Shown here in pieces: positions 17,664 through 25,834 of a DNA stretch of 64,000 nucleotides. Position 1 is the stretch's first letter. Each line of letters opens with the position of its first letter. The notes beneath the pieces are model-generated. The model ran no database searches. It saw only the letters and a list, made by a program, of their open reading frames with translations, and was not told where the DNA came from. The position numbers and the translations under genes were made by a program. This stretch comes from JAGIBJ01 sp032119795 (GTDB taxonomy: Bacteria; Actinomycetota; Thermoleophilia; Solirubrobacterales; Solirubrobacteraceae), in the NCBI GenBank assembly GCA_032119795.1, contig JAUMFO010000011.1:267874-331873 (forward strand), written 5' to 3'.

Positions 17664-18815
17664 TTACCTCGGGAGTTGGACGACCATCCGGCACCCGCGA
17701 GGCTCAGCCTGCGTGGCGTGGATGGTCCCGTCATGGGCATCGACGATCCAGCGCGCGATCGCCAGACCGAGGCCGCTGCCTCCGTCATGGGCGCTGCGCG
17801 CGCGGTCCGTCCGGTAGAAGCGTTCGAAGACGCGGTCGACATCCTCGGGCGGGATGCCCGGGCCCTCGTCGACGACCTCGATCACGATCAGGCTCGTGCG
17901 GTGCGTCGAGGCGCCGTTGGCGGCGCCACCGACGCCGGCGCCCTGCGCGCGAGCCGTCACGCGTACGCAGCCGCCAGCCGGCGAGTGGCGCACGGCGTTG
18001 TCGAGGAGGTTCTTCACGACCTGGTGGATGCGTTCGGCATCGCCCATCAGCGTGAGGCCCTCCGGCTCGGCCGACCAGTCGACGGAGACGCCGCGGCCAG
18101 CGTCGGCGTCGACGGTGGCGGTGGCGTCGTCGGCGAGCAGGCATTCGCGCGCCGCCTGGTCCAGGACCGGGCCAAGCTCGAACGATTCCCGTCGCATCGG
18201 CAAGCCGCCTGATTCCAGCTTCGACAGGTCCAGCAGCTGCTCGACGAGCCGACCGAGGCGCTCCGTCTGTGCCAGAGCTGTCTCGAGCGCCTTGGGATCG
18301 GTCGGCTCGATGCCGTCGACGAGATTTTCGAGCAGGATCCGCAGTGCGCCGATCGGCGTGCGTAGCTCATGGGAGACGTTCGCGACGAGATCTCGCCGCA
18401 TCCGCTCCACCTGGTCGAGTTCGCTCGCCATCGCGTTGAAGGCGCGGGCCAGGTCGCCAACCTCGTCGCTCGACGTAGCCCGCACGCGCCGTGAGTAGTC
18501 GCCACGCGCCATCGCCGTTGCGGCGTTGGCCATCTCGCGCAGCGGCGAGATCATGCCCCGGGCCAGGAACTGTGCGACCGCGAGGCCGATGATCGCCGTC
18601 GAGACGAGCCGCGGAAAGAGCGGGAAGCCGAGGTAGCGCCCGATGGCCAGGACCCAGATGGATCCCAGCACGGTCGCGACGATGACGATCCCGAGCTTGC
18701 CCTTGAGCGAGGTGACGAAGTCCAGCGGCCGGCGACCACGGAAGCTGCTGCGCGCCGCGACATTGCCGCGCAGGCCGCGCCGCTCGTCCTCGATCGGGTG
18801 CAGGGGTTTGGGCAT
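17664..18815 (-). CDS. Sensor histidine kinase, two-component system
   Basis: 383 residues. Order: cytoplasmic N-terminus, TM1 (about 41-60), TM2 (about 68-88), HAMP (SPLREMANAATAMARGDYSRRV), HisKA with phospho-acceptor H149 in NVSHELRTP, then HATPase_c with N-box (HQVVKNLLDNAVRHS) and G-boxes (DEGPGIP, GGSGLGLAIARWIV). The two helices are joined by only about 7 residues, so there is no extracytoplasmic sensor domain. I chose ATG 18815, 5 bp after the regulator stop; the frame is open upstream inside the regulator gene but in a different frame from it. Confidence 0.93.
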   Translation of the reverse strand: MPKPLHPIEDERRGLRGNVAARSSFRGRRPLDFVTSLKGKLGIVIVATVLGSIWVLAIGRYLGFPLFPRLVSTAIIGLAVAQFLARGMISPLREMANAATAMARGDYSRRVRATSSDEVGDLARAFNAMASELDQVERMRRDLVANVSHELRTPIGALRILLENLVDGIEPTDPKALETALAQTERLGRLVEQLLDLSKLESGGLPMRRESFELGPVLDQAARECLLADDATATVDADAGRGVSVDWSAEPEGLTLMGDAERIHQVVKNLLDNAVRHSPAGGCVRVTARAQGAGVGGAANGASTHRTSLIVIEVVDEGPGIPPEDVDRVFERFYRTDRARSAHDGGSGLGLAIARWIVDAHDGTIHATQAEPRGCRMVVQLPR

Positions 18816-18819
18816 GGCG

Positions 18820-19494
18820 CTACTCCGTCTCCAGCGCGTAGCCGATGCCGTGCACCGTACGAACGATGCCCTCGCCGACCTTGGCCCGCAGGCCGCGGAT
18901 GTGCGAGTCGACGGTGCGGGTGCCGGAGCCGTCGCGCCAGCCGCGTACGTCGGCGAGGAGCTGCTCGCGGCTGTGGACCGTCCCGGGGCGAGCGGCGAGG
19001 AGCGCCAGGAGATCAAACTCGGTGGGAGTCAGGTGGACCTCCGCGCCGTCGACGCGTGCGCGCCGCGCTGAGGGGTCGAGTTCCACACGGCCGGCGGTGA
19101 CGAGCCCCTCGGGCGTGGCCGGGCGGCGGTCGACGCGCCGCAGCAACACGCGGATGCGTGCCACGAGCTCGCGCGCCGAAAAGGGCTTGGTGAGGTAGTC
19201 GTCGGCGCCCATGCCGAGGCCGACGAGCATGTCTTCCTCCGCGTCGCGCGCGGTGAGCATCAGCACGGGGACGGGCCGGGCGGCCTGCACGCGCTTGCAG
19301 ACCTCCAGGCCGTCGAGGCCAGGGAGCATGAGATCGAGGACGACGAGGTCGGGTCGGACGCGCTCGCACAGGGCGACGCCCTCCAGGCCGTCGTGGGCGA
19401 TCTCGACCTGGAATCCCTCGGTGCGCAGACGATCGGCGACGGCCGAAGCAATCACGGGTTCGTCCTCGATCACGCAGATGAGCTCGCCGGCCAT
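18820..19494 (-). CDS. OmpR/PhoB-family response regulator
   Basis: 224 residues. The receiver domain has acidic residues E10/D11, phosphorylation site D54 (VVLDLMLPG), T81 and K103. The C-terminal winged-helix domain has VHLTPTEFDLLALLAARPGTVHSREQLL. ATG 19494 is the canonical start (MAGELICVIEDEP). It is the first gene of an operon with the histidine kinase and probably the DUF4173-type protein. An 11-bp direct repeat upstream (19540-19561) may be its own binding site. Confidence 0.94.
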   Translation of the reverse strand: MAGELICVIEDEPVIASAVADRLRTEGFQVEIAHDGLEGVALCERVRPDLVVLDLMLPGLDGLEVCKRVQAARPVPVLMLTARDAEEDMLVGLGMGADDYLTKPFSARELVARIRVLLRRVDRRPATPEGLVTAGRVELDPSARRARVDGAEVHLTPTEFDLLALLAARPGTVHSREQLLADVRGWRDGSGTRTVDSHIRGLRAKVGEGIVRTVHGIGYALETE

Positions 19495-19539
19495 GGAGTC
19501 GAGTGTGGCATCGGGAGATGTGGGCGGTGTGCGGGTGCC

Positions 19540-19561
19540 GTGCAGATTCTGTGCAGACGGG
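19540..19561 (-). promoter_or_regulatory. 11-bp direct repeat, likely response-regulator site
   Basis: GTGCAGATTCT is followed directly by GTGCAGACGGG; the 7-mer GTGCAGA recurs at exactly 11 bp, one helical turn. Tandem repeats with this period are typical of OmpR/PhoB-family dimers. It lies 46 bp upstream of the regulator start and between divergent genes. Confidence 0.55.
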
Positions 19562-19622
19562 CAGGTGGGACCCAATCAGGCCTTGTGTGCGCGGTTCGTG
19601 CGGAATGGCTCGAAGCTCGCTC

Positions 19623-19628
19623 TACCCT
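19623..19628 (+). promoter_or_regulatory. Predicted -10 (TACCCT), leaderless start
   Basis: TACCCT ends 6 nt before ATG 19635 of the lumazine synthase gene. Confidence 0.5.
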
Positions 19629-19634
19629 GTTGGG

Positions 19635-20123
19635 ATGACCTCGATCCAGCTCTCGGATCCCTCCAGCGTGCGCATCGCGTTCGTCCAGGCCTCCTGGCAC
19701 AAGGACCTCGTTGATCAGATCTGGAGCGGCTTCACCGATGTCGCGGAGGATGCCGGCATCCATGAGGCGCAGCTCAGCCGCTTCGAGGTGCCCGGCGCCT
19801 TTGAGATTCCGCTCCACGCCAAGCGCCTGGCGGAGTCCGGTCGGTACGACGCGGTCGTCGCGGCCGGGCTCGTCGTCGACGGCGGCATCTACCGCCACGA
19901 GTTCGTGGCGCAGGCCGTGATCGACGGCCTGATGCGCGTGCAGCTCGACTCGGGAGTCCCGGTCTTCTCGGTCGTGCTCACCCCGCACCACTTCCACGAG
20001 CACCCGGAGCACACGAACTACTTCGCGACGCACCTGCTCCAGAAGGGCGCCGAGGGCGCTCGCGCAGTGATCGCCACGGTGGCGTCGCTGCAGCAGCTCG
20101 ACGCGCAACCTGCCCGCGGGTAG
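19635..20123 (+). CDS. ribH: 6,7-dimethyl-8-ribityllumazine synthase, type II
   Basis: 162 residues. It catalyses the penultimate step of riboflavin synthesis. The start is ATG 19635; an open stretch upstream to 19503 is not conserved-looking. The sequence RIAFVQASWHKDLVDQIWSG, FEVPGAFEIPLHAK, VVDGGIYRHEFVAQAVIDG and VVLTPHHFHEH fits the RibH2 (type II, decameric) group rather than the classical type I enzyme, which has a GxTxH segment. No other rib gene is nearby, so it may be a second copy or a lone gene. Confidence 0.92.
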   Translation: MTSIQLSDPSSVRIAFVQASWHKDLVDQIWSGFTDVAEDAGIHEAQLSRFEVPGAFEIPLHAKRLAESGRYDAVVAAGLVVDGGIYRHEFVAQAVIDGLMRVQLDSGVPVFSVVLTPHHFHEHPEHTNYFATHLLQKGAEGARAVIATVASLQQLDAQPARG

Positions 20124-20218
20124 GGCGGGTCCTCCTCGGTTGGGCCCGCCGCGGCGCGCCCCGAGGTGTGTTCCGCACCCGGGACGCGCGTACTCAGCGG
20201 CTAGCGCCTAGCGGAGCG

Positions 20219-20554
20219 CTAGATCTTGGCGGAGGCGGCGACGGCTGCAGCCCCTGCGTTGGCGGCAGCCTGAGCGGCCGCCGCAAATGGGTTCCCGCCG
20301 GCGCTTGCGCCAGCGCTCGCGCCGACGTTGCTGCCGGCGGCGTTGGCCTTGACGACCCACTGGCCGCTGACCCTGGTGACCGACGCGCAGGACTTCCACT
20401 GGAAGAACCAAGCGCAGACGTTCCAGCCGCCGGTGGGCAGGGCGACGACGGAGGTGCCGACGGGAGCCGGGGCCGCCGAGGCGGTCGACGGCGCAGACGC
20501 AACGGCAGCGGAAGCGGCGACTGCAATCGCCATCGCACGGATCTTGTGAGACAT
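20219..20554 (-). CDS. Small secreted Ala-rich protein
   Basis: 111 residues starting at ATG 20554, with GAGAGGAACG as ribosome-binding site. The signal peptide is MSHKIRAMAIAVAASAAVASAPSTASA. The mature part has a short central domain (GGWNVCAWFFQWKSCASVTRVSGQWVVKANA) with two Cys that could pair, then a Gly/Ala/Ser-rich tail. No family recognised. Confidence 0.7.
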   Translation of the reverse strand: MSHKIRAMAIAVAASAAVASAPSTASAAPAPVGTSVVALPTGGWNVCAWFFQWKSCASVTRVSGQWVVKANAAGSNVGASAGASAGGNPFAAAAQAAANAGAAAVAASAKI

Positions 20555-20926
20555 AGGGACGTTCCTCTCGAACGTGTGGATTCGGGGCGCTGAAAGCACC
20601 CTGGTCCTGGAGGTCGGTCGCCACATTTGGGACGGGGCAAACCGGCTCCAGGAAATCGAACTTACCACCATTCTTCTGCGCCACAAGGGCGCATTTCCGG
20701 GTACTTACGGGGACCGCGACTGGGACTAGTTGAACTGGGAAATAGTGCTTACCAGTGGCCATCCGCCGCCGACGTGGTGGCCCGCTTTGCCGAGACTCGA
20801 CGCCCCTTGGGCCGCCGGGGCCACTGGTCGAATACCGCCGGCCTTCGACCGGTGGCCGGGATGCTTGGTGGCTGGCCGGAAGAAGTGAACTCTGGAGTGA
20901 CCCGCCGCACGTCTTCGAGGTTCGTC
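20555..20926. other. Non-coding region between divergent secreted-protein genes
   Basis: 372 bp. No ORF with start and plausible protein. It holds partly symmetric GC-rich stretches (around 20820-20860, CTGGTCGAATACCGCCGG with CCTTCGACCGG) but no clean terminator or operator. Promoters for both genes must lie here; none is clear. Confidence 0.5.
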
Positions 20927-21820
20927 ATGCCACGCCACCGACTCCCGCTCCGCCGCCAACTGCTCCTCGGAACCGCCGCAACGGCGTTGGCGCTGGCGGC
21001 GAGTCCCGGCGCGGCGTTTGCCGCAGACCCCGTCGCCACGCCGACCGCGGTGAGCGGCACACCCGCCTGCGTCGTGAAGGCCGGCGCCAAGAAGGGGCAG
21101 CTGCGGGTGCTCAGCGGGAAGGCCAAGTGCAAGAAGACCGAGCGCGCGTTCACGATCCCGGGCGTCGCTGCGACGCAGCTGCCGCAGTCGGGCGGGACTG
21201 CGCCGAGTGGCGCGACGGGTCCTGCCGGCCCGGTTGGTCCCGCTGGCCCAGCCGGTGAGACCGGACCCGCCGGCCCGCAAGGACCGGTTGGGCCGGTTGG
21301 TCCCATCGGGCCCGCTGGCGCTGCTGGCGTGCCCGGTCCGCAGGGTCCGCAGGGCCCGGCCGGCGCCTCAGGCTCCGCGGACACTCCCGGGCAGATCCTT
21401 GCGAAGCTCTCGACCGTTGACGGCACCGGCTCGGGGCTCGACGCGAGCCTGCTCGACGGCATCGACTCGAGCGGCTTCCTGGGGACCAGCGAGAAGGCCG
21501 CCGACTCCGGCCTTCTCGACGGGGTCAACTCCACGGGTTTCGTGAAGAAGTCCACGGCGTCGGGCGCGGCCATCGCGCTCGGAGCCGTGGGGGCGAACTC
21601 GTGCGCTGACTTCACCTTGACGCTCGGTGGAGTCGACGTCGGGGACTACGTGATCGTCCGCCCGACGACCGGCCAGTTCCCGGCACGGCTCACGTATAGC
21701 GTCGGCGGGGTCTCGGAGGCCGCCAAGGTCCCGGTGCGCTTCTGCAACGGCACGAACTCCGCGTCGGCGGCCGACGACAACATCCCGATTCGTTGGCTCG
21801 CTGTGCCCCAGGGCGGCTGA
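20927..21820 (+). CDS. Secreted collagen-like (GXX) repeat protein
   Basis: 297 residues. The N-terminus RRQLLLGTAATALALAASPGAAFA is a signal peptide with a twin-arginine pair that could be Tat or Sec. After an about 60-residue linker with two Cys comes an uninterrupted run of about 18 Gly-X-Y triplets rich in GPA, GPV and GPQ (residues 95-148), a collagen-like triple-helix-forming stretch. The C-terminal domain of about 145 residues contains repeated SxLLDGIDSSGF / SGLLDGVNSTGF units and two more Cys. It is probably a surface fibre. The open frame upstream to 20627 is not used. Confidence 0.85.
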   Translation: MPRHRLPLRRQLLLGTAATALALAASPGAAFAADPVATPTAVSGTPACVVKAGAKKGQLRVLSGKAKCKKTERAFTIPGVAATQLPQSGGTAPSGATGPAGPVGPAGPAGETGPAGPQGPVGPVGPIGPAGAAGVPGPQGPQGPAGASGSADTPGQILAKLSTVDGTGSGLDASLLDGIDSSGFLGTSEKAADSGLLDGVNSTGFVKKSTASGAAIALGAVGANSCADFTLTLGGVDVGDYVIVRPTTGQFPARLTYSVGGVSEAAKVPVRFCNGTNSASAADDNIPIRWLAVPQGG

Positions 21821-21860
21821 GAAGGGACTCAGGCTGAGGACGCGGTCGCGACGCGCCGAC

Positions 21861-23132
21861 CTACCCCGCGGCTGGCGCCGCGTCGGCGGTGCTGCTCGCG
21901 TCGGCGCGGCCAGCGGCGCTGGCGCGCTGGGCGCCGGTGGCGGCCACGCCGAGCATCAGCAGTGCCGCGAAGATCGTCAGTGACACGTCGGCCGCGAGCT
22001 CCTGCGTAAGCAGGCCGAGCCCGATCACCGGGAGCGTGAGGCCGACGTAGCCGGCGAGGAACACCCCCGCCAGGGCCTCGGCGCGCTGCTCGGGCGGAGC
22101 GATCGCCGCGACGGCGCCGAGCGACCCCTTGAACATCAACCCAGCGCCCGCGCCGCTCACCGCGCCGCCGATCAAGAACACGGGCAGACTTGGCAACCAG
22201 ACCGCCGCGATCAGCAGCGCGGGCCCGGCCAGCATCGCCAGCATGCCCAGACGGGTCACCTCGTCTGGACTGCGTGGGCCGGAGGCGACCTGCGCCGCGG
22301 CGCCCGACGCAAACACGATGAAGGCCGCGAAGCCGGCCAGCGCCCGTGAGTGGTGGTCGAGGGTGCCGCCGATGAAGGCCGGCGCCAGCGAGTTGAAGAG
22401 GCCCATGAGGGCAAAGGCGACGAACGCACCGGTCGCCGACGCGATGAACACGGGGCGGCCGGATGCCGGCACGGCGATGGTCTGGGGACGGTAGGTCGGC
22501 GCGGGGCGGGCGCGCTCGCGGGTCTCCGGCGTCACCGTCACCGCCACCAGTGCGATGACGAGCGCCACGAGCAGCACGGCGTAGGGCGTCACGAGCGGCC
22601 CGGCGACCCACTGCGCCAGGATGCCGCCGATCAACGGGCCGATCCCGATGCCGCCGAGATTGGATGCCGTCGCGACCGTCTGTGCGCGGCGCGGCGACTC
22701 GCCGGGGCGGGCGGTGGCGTGCAATTCGGCGATCCAGGCCGTCGCCGTGGCCGTCATCGCGCCGACGCCGAGCCCGTTGAGGAACCGGCCGACGAGCAGG
22801 CCGGTGAGGCTCGTCCACGTGAGGAAGACGATCGCACTGAGGATCGTGACCAGAATGGCGGGGACCATCCAGCGACGGCGACCATCGCGGTCGGACAGGT
22901 GCCCGACGAGGAACAGGCTCGCGACGACGCCCACGGCGTAGACGGCGAAGATCAGCGTGATCGTCAGCGACGAGAAACCGTCGCGCTGCTGGTAGAGCAC
23001 GTAGAGCGGCGTGGGGATCGCGGAGAACGCCATCACCACGACGAACGCGTACGCGACCGCCCAGAACCCGGCGCGGTGGCGGGCAGATGCGGCGGGAGAG
23101 GTCACGGCATGCAGCGTGCTCCTCTGGGCCAT
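21861..23132 (-). CDS. Major facilitator superfamily transporter
   Basis: 423 residues with 12 predicted transmembrane segments. The MFS loop 2-3 signature is GHLSDRDGRRRWMV. I chose ATG 23132 (MAQRSTLH); a GTG at 23105 is an alternative start. The frame stays open upstream through the divergent LysR gene, which is a shadow. Substrate unknown; the divergent LysR-type regulator and shared operator suggest ligand-induced efflux or uptake. Confidence 0.88.
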   Translation of the reverse strand: MAQRSTLHAVTSPAASARHRAGFWAVAYAFVVVMAFSAIPTPLYVLYQQRDGFSSLTITLIFAVYAVGVVASLFLVGHLSDRDGRRRWMVPAILVTILSAIVFLTWTSLTGLLVGRFLNGLGVGAMTATATAWIAELHATARPGESPRRAQTVATASNLGGIGIGPLIGGILAQWVAGPLVTPYAVLLVALVIALVAVTVTPETRERARPAPTYRPQTIAVPASGRPVFIASATGAFVAFALMGLFNSLAPAFIGGTLDHHSRALAGFAAFIVFASGAAAQVASGPRSPDEVTRLGMLAMLAGPALLIAAVWLPSLPVFLIGGAVSGAGAGLMFKGSLGAVAAIAPPEQRAEALAGVFLAGYVGLTLPVIGLGLLTQELAADVSLTIFAALLMLGVAATGAQRASAAGRADASSTADAAPAAG

Positions 23133-23159
23133 CACCTGCAACGCAAATGCATGCACCTT

Positions 23160-23180
23160 GCTATCTGGTTTGGAGATAGC
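23160..23180. promoter_or_regulatory. LysR-type operator overlapping the regulator promoter
   Basis: GCTATCT-N7-AGATAGC is a perfect 7-bp inverted repeat. Its centre fits ATC-N9-GAT, the classical T-N11-A LysR box. It overlaps the predicted -10 of the LysR gene (23177-23182) and lies 28 bp from the MFS start, so it could repress the regulator and activate the transporter. Confidence 0.75.
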
Positions 23181-23182
23181 AT
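23177..23182 (+). promoter_or_regulatory. Predicted -10 (TAGCAT), leaderless start
   Basis: TAGCAT ends 7 nt before GTG 23190 of the LysR gene and overlaps the LysR box. Confidence 0.5.
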
Positions 23183-23189
23183 CGCGCTC

Positions 23190-24092
23190 GTGAACCTCCG
23201 CCACCTCGAGACGTTCGTCGCCGTGGCCGACACGGCCAGCTTCTCGCGAGCGGCCGATCGACTCCACGTGGTGCAGTCCGCCGTCTCCGCCGGCATTCGG
23301 ACGCTCGAGCGCGACCTCGGCGCCGACCTCTTCAAACGCACGGCTCGTGGGGCCGTGTTGACGGAGGCCGGCAGCGCCCTGCTTCCCGAGGCGCGGGCCA
23401 CGCTCGCGGCCGCCGCGGCCGCCCGCGACGCCGTCGATGAGGTTCGCGGAGGTCTGCGCGGCACCGTGCGGCTCGGCCTGATGCAGTCGATGCGGCCACC
23501 GGCACCAAATCCAGCGGTGCTGATCGCTTCGTTCGCCGAGGACTACCCGCTCGTCGACGTGCTCGTGGGCCACGGCGGCGGCTCGCTCCAGATGGGCGAG
23601 CAGGTGCGCGACGGTCGGCTCGACCTGGCCTTCATCTCGGCCCAGGATCACCAGTCGGGGCTGGAGCTCACGCCGCTCTCCGAGCAGGCGATCCAGGTGT
23701 TCTGTAGTCGCGCGCACCGCCTGGCGGGTCGCGCGAGCCTGTCGCTAGGGGAGGTCGCCGGCGAGACCTTCGCTGACCTGCCGCTGCTCTGGGGCACGCG
23801 GACGGTGAACGACCGCGCCTTTGCCGCCGCCGGGCTGGAGCGCAGCGTCGCCTACGAGATCAACGACACGTCGACCCTCGTGGAGTTCATTCGGGCCGGG
23901 CTCGCGATCGGCCTGGTGCCGCCCTCGCTGGTTGCCGACCCGACGGGTCTAGCGGCCATCCCGCTCCGCGGCCCGACGCCGCCGACGTTCCAGGTGTCGA
24001 TCGCGGCGCCGACGGGGCGCCGCCTGAGCGCGAGTGCGCGCGCACTCCACGCACACATTCTGGCGGCGACGCCGAGGCCTCCCGCAGGCTGA
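23190..24092 (+). CDS. LysR-type transcriptional regulator
   Basis: 300 residues, GTG start (VNLRHLETFVAVADTASFSRAADRLHVVQSAVS...). The N-terminal winged helix-turn-helix is followed by a type-2 periplasmic-binding-fold effector domain (from about residue 90). It is divergent from the MFS gene with a 57-bp intergenic region carrying a LysR box. It probably controls that transporter and itself. The longer open frame upstream is antisense shadow of the MFS gene. Confidence 0.93.
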   Translation: MNLRHLETFVAVADTASFSRAADRLHVVQSAVSAGIRTLERDLGADLFKRTARGAVLTEAGSALLPEARATLAAAAAARDAVDEVRGGLRGTVRLGLMQSMRPPAPNPAVLIASFAEDYPLVDVLVGHGGGSLQMGEQVRDGRLDLAFISAQDHQSGLELTPLSEQAIQVFCSRAHRLAGRASLSLGEVAGETFADLPLLWGTRTVNDRAFAAAGLERSVAYEINDTSTLVEFIRAGLAIGLVPPSLVADPTGLAAIPLRGPTPPTFQVSIAAPTGRRLSASARALHAHILAATPRPPAG

Positions 24093-24128
24093 GCGCCGAC
24101 GGATCCGGAACGGTCCTTCCGCCTGGAC

Positions 24129-24134
24129 TAGGGT
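24129..24134 (+). promoter_or_regulatory. Predicted -10 (TAGGGT), leaderless start
   Basis: TAGGGT ends 8 nt before ATG 24143; the same hexamer precedes nudC. Confidence 0.5.
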
Positions 24135-24142
24135 GACGCCGA

Positions 24143-25747
24143 ATGTCTGCTGCGTCTGCTCCCGCACCCGAGGCCCCGCCCGTCAGCTCGGCGCGCTGGT
24201 GGACCCTCTTTGCGGTGTGCATCGCGACGCTGATGCTGTTGCTCGACGTGACGGTCGTCAACGTCGCGCTGCCAGATATCGCCGCCGACCTCGGATCGAG
24301 CTTCTCGGATCTGCAGTGGGTGATCGACGCCTACGCACTGGGCCTCGCCGCGCTCCTGCTCACGTGGGGCGCGTTCGCCGACCAGATCGGCCGCAAGAAG
24401 GTCTTCATCATCGGCCTCGTTGGCTTTACTGCGGCCTCCCTCCTTTGCGCGATCTCGACCACGCCGCTGATGCTCAACCTCGCCCGTGCGCTGCAGGGCT
24501 TCGGTGCGGCGGCGATGTTCTCCACGTCGCTCGCGCTCCTCGCGTCGACGTTCCACGGCAAGGAGCGCGGGATGGCGATCGGCGTGTGGGGCGCGACGAC
24601 GGGCGCAGCCGTGGCGGTTGGTCCGCTCGTTGGCGGGGTGCTCATTGAGATCGCGTCCTGGCACTGGATCTTCCTCGTGAACATTCCGATCGGCGCGGTC
24701 GCGCTGATCATCACGCTGCGCAGCGTCGAGGAGTCCAAGAATCCCTTCTCGCGCGGGGTCGATATCCCCGGGGCCATCACCTTCTCGTTCGGCCTCTTCC
24801 TCGCGGTGTTCGCCCTCGTGCGCGGTAATGCCGAGGGTTGGGGGAGCGCGATCATCGTCGGGTCGTTCGTGGTCGCGGCCGTCTTGCTGATCGCGTTTGT
24901 GGTCGTCCAGCGACGCAGCCCCAAGGCCATGCTCGACCTCACGTTGTTCCGCAATCGCTCGTTCGTTGGCGTGTCGCTCGCGGCGTTTGCGCTCTCGACC
25001 GGGATGTTCTCGCTGTTCCTCTACCTCACGCTCTGGTTCCAGAACGGCCTGGGCTTTACGCCCCTGGAGGCCGGGCTGCGCTTCCTGCCCCTCACGCTCC
25101 TGTCGTTCTTCGTTGCGCCGATCGCCGGCCGGCTCTCGTCGCGGATCTCGCCGGGGATCCTCATCGGGCTGGGGCTCGCCTTCGTCGGCGTCGGGGTGCT
25201 GTCGTTGCGGGTCGTCGACGGGCAGTCTGAGTGGACGGCGATGCTCCCTGGTTTCGTGCTCTGCGGCATCGGGATCGGCATGACCAACCCGCCCCTGGCG
25301 TCGACCGCCGTGAGCGTGGTCGACGTGCGCCGCGCCGGCATGGCCTCGGGCATCAACTCCACGTTCCGCCAGGTCGGGGTGGCCGTCGGCACGGCTGCGT
25401 TTGGCGCTGGCATGGCAGCGCTGGTCGAGCACCACGTGCGGGAGACCGTCAACAAGATCGCCAGCGCGTCCGGGCAAGCGCCGCCGGTCACGTTGCCCAG
25501 CGGCGAGGAACTCACGCAGGGCGCGCCGCAGGTCGTGAGCGGCCTGCTCGGTGGCAAGCAGACCTACCTCGACGCCTACACGGCCTCGCTCGACACGATC
25601 TTCCTCATCGCCGGCGTGCTCGCCCTCGTCGCGGCCGCCCTCTGCGCCGTGCTGATCCGCAAGGCCGATATCGAGTCGGCCGCCGCCGTCTCGGCCGAGC
25701 AGATGGCGCAGATGGCGAAGCAGGCCGGCGCCGCCGCCCCAGCCTGA
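24143..25747 (+). CDS. DHA2-family MFS drug:H+ antiporter
   Basis: 534 residues with 14 predicted transmembrane helices, the EmrB/QacA type. Motif D1 is LDVTVVNVALPDI; loop 2-3 is GAFADQIGRKKVF; motif C is in TM5 (GAAVAVGPLVGGVL). A large loop near the C-terminus (residues about 430-470) is typical. It is probably a multidrug or toxic-compound exporter. No adjacent regulator or EmrA-like partner is present. Confidence 0.92.
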   Translation: MSAASAPAPEAPPVSSARWWTLFAVCIATLMLLLDVTVVNVALPDIAADLGSSFSDLQWVIDAYALGLAALLLTWGAFADQIGRKKVFIIGLVGFTAASLLCAISTTPLMLNLARALQGFGAAAMFSTSLALLASTFHGKERGMAIGVWGATTGAAVAVGPLVGGVLIEIASWHWIFLVNIPIGAVALIITLRSVEESKNPFSRGVDIPGAITFSFGLFLAVFALVRGNAEGWGSAIIVGSFVVAAVLLIAFVVVQRRSPKAMLDLTLFRNRSFVGVSLAAFALSTGMFSLFLYLTLWFQNGLGFTPLEAGLRFLPLTLLSFFVAPIAGRLSSRISPGILIGLGLAFVGVGVLSLRVVDGQSEWTAMLPGFVLCGIGIGMTNPPLASTAVSVVDVRRAGMASGINSTFRQVGVAVGTAAFGAGMAALVEHHVRETVNKIASASGQAPPVTLPSGEELTQGAPQVVSGLLGGKQTYLDAYTASLDTIFLIAGVLALVAAALCAVLIRKADIESAAAVSAEQMAQMAKQAGAAAPA

Positions 25748-25765
25748 GCGCAGATCGGGTGGCCG

Positions 25766-25827
25766 CCCAAAACTGAACGTCCTTTAGTGGTCGAATCCGC
25801 AGCCACAAAAGGACGCTCAGTTTTGGG
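25766..25827. terminator. Strong bidirectional terminator
   Basis: 20-bp arms, CCCAAAACTGAACGTCCTTT and its complement at 25808-25827, differ at one position (G-T pair) and have a 22-nt loop. The A/T runs at the outer ends give a U-tract in both directions. It lies between the convergent MFS and thiolase genes. Confidence 0.88.
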
Positions 25828-25834
25828 AGAGGGG

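Noticed and set aside
21861..23717. Extended MFS frame to 23717
   Set aside because: The extra part is antisense to the LysR gene; the transporter's first helix starts after 23105-23132.
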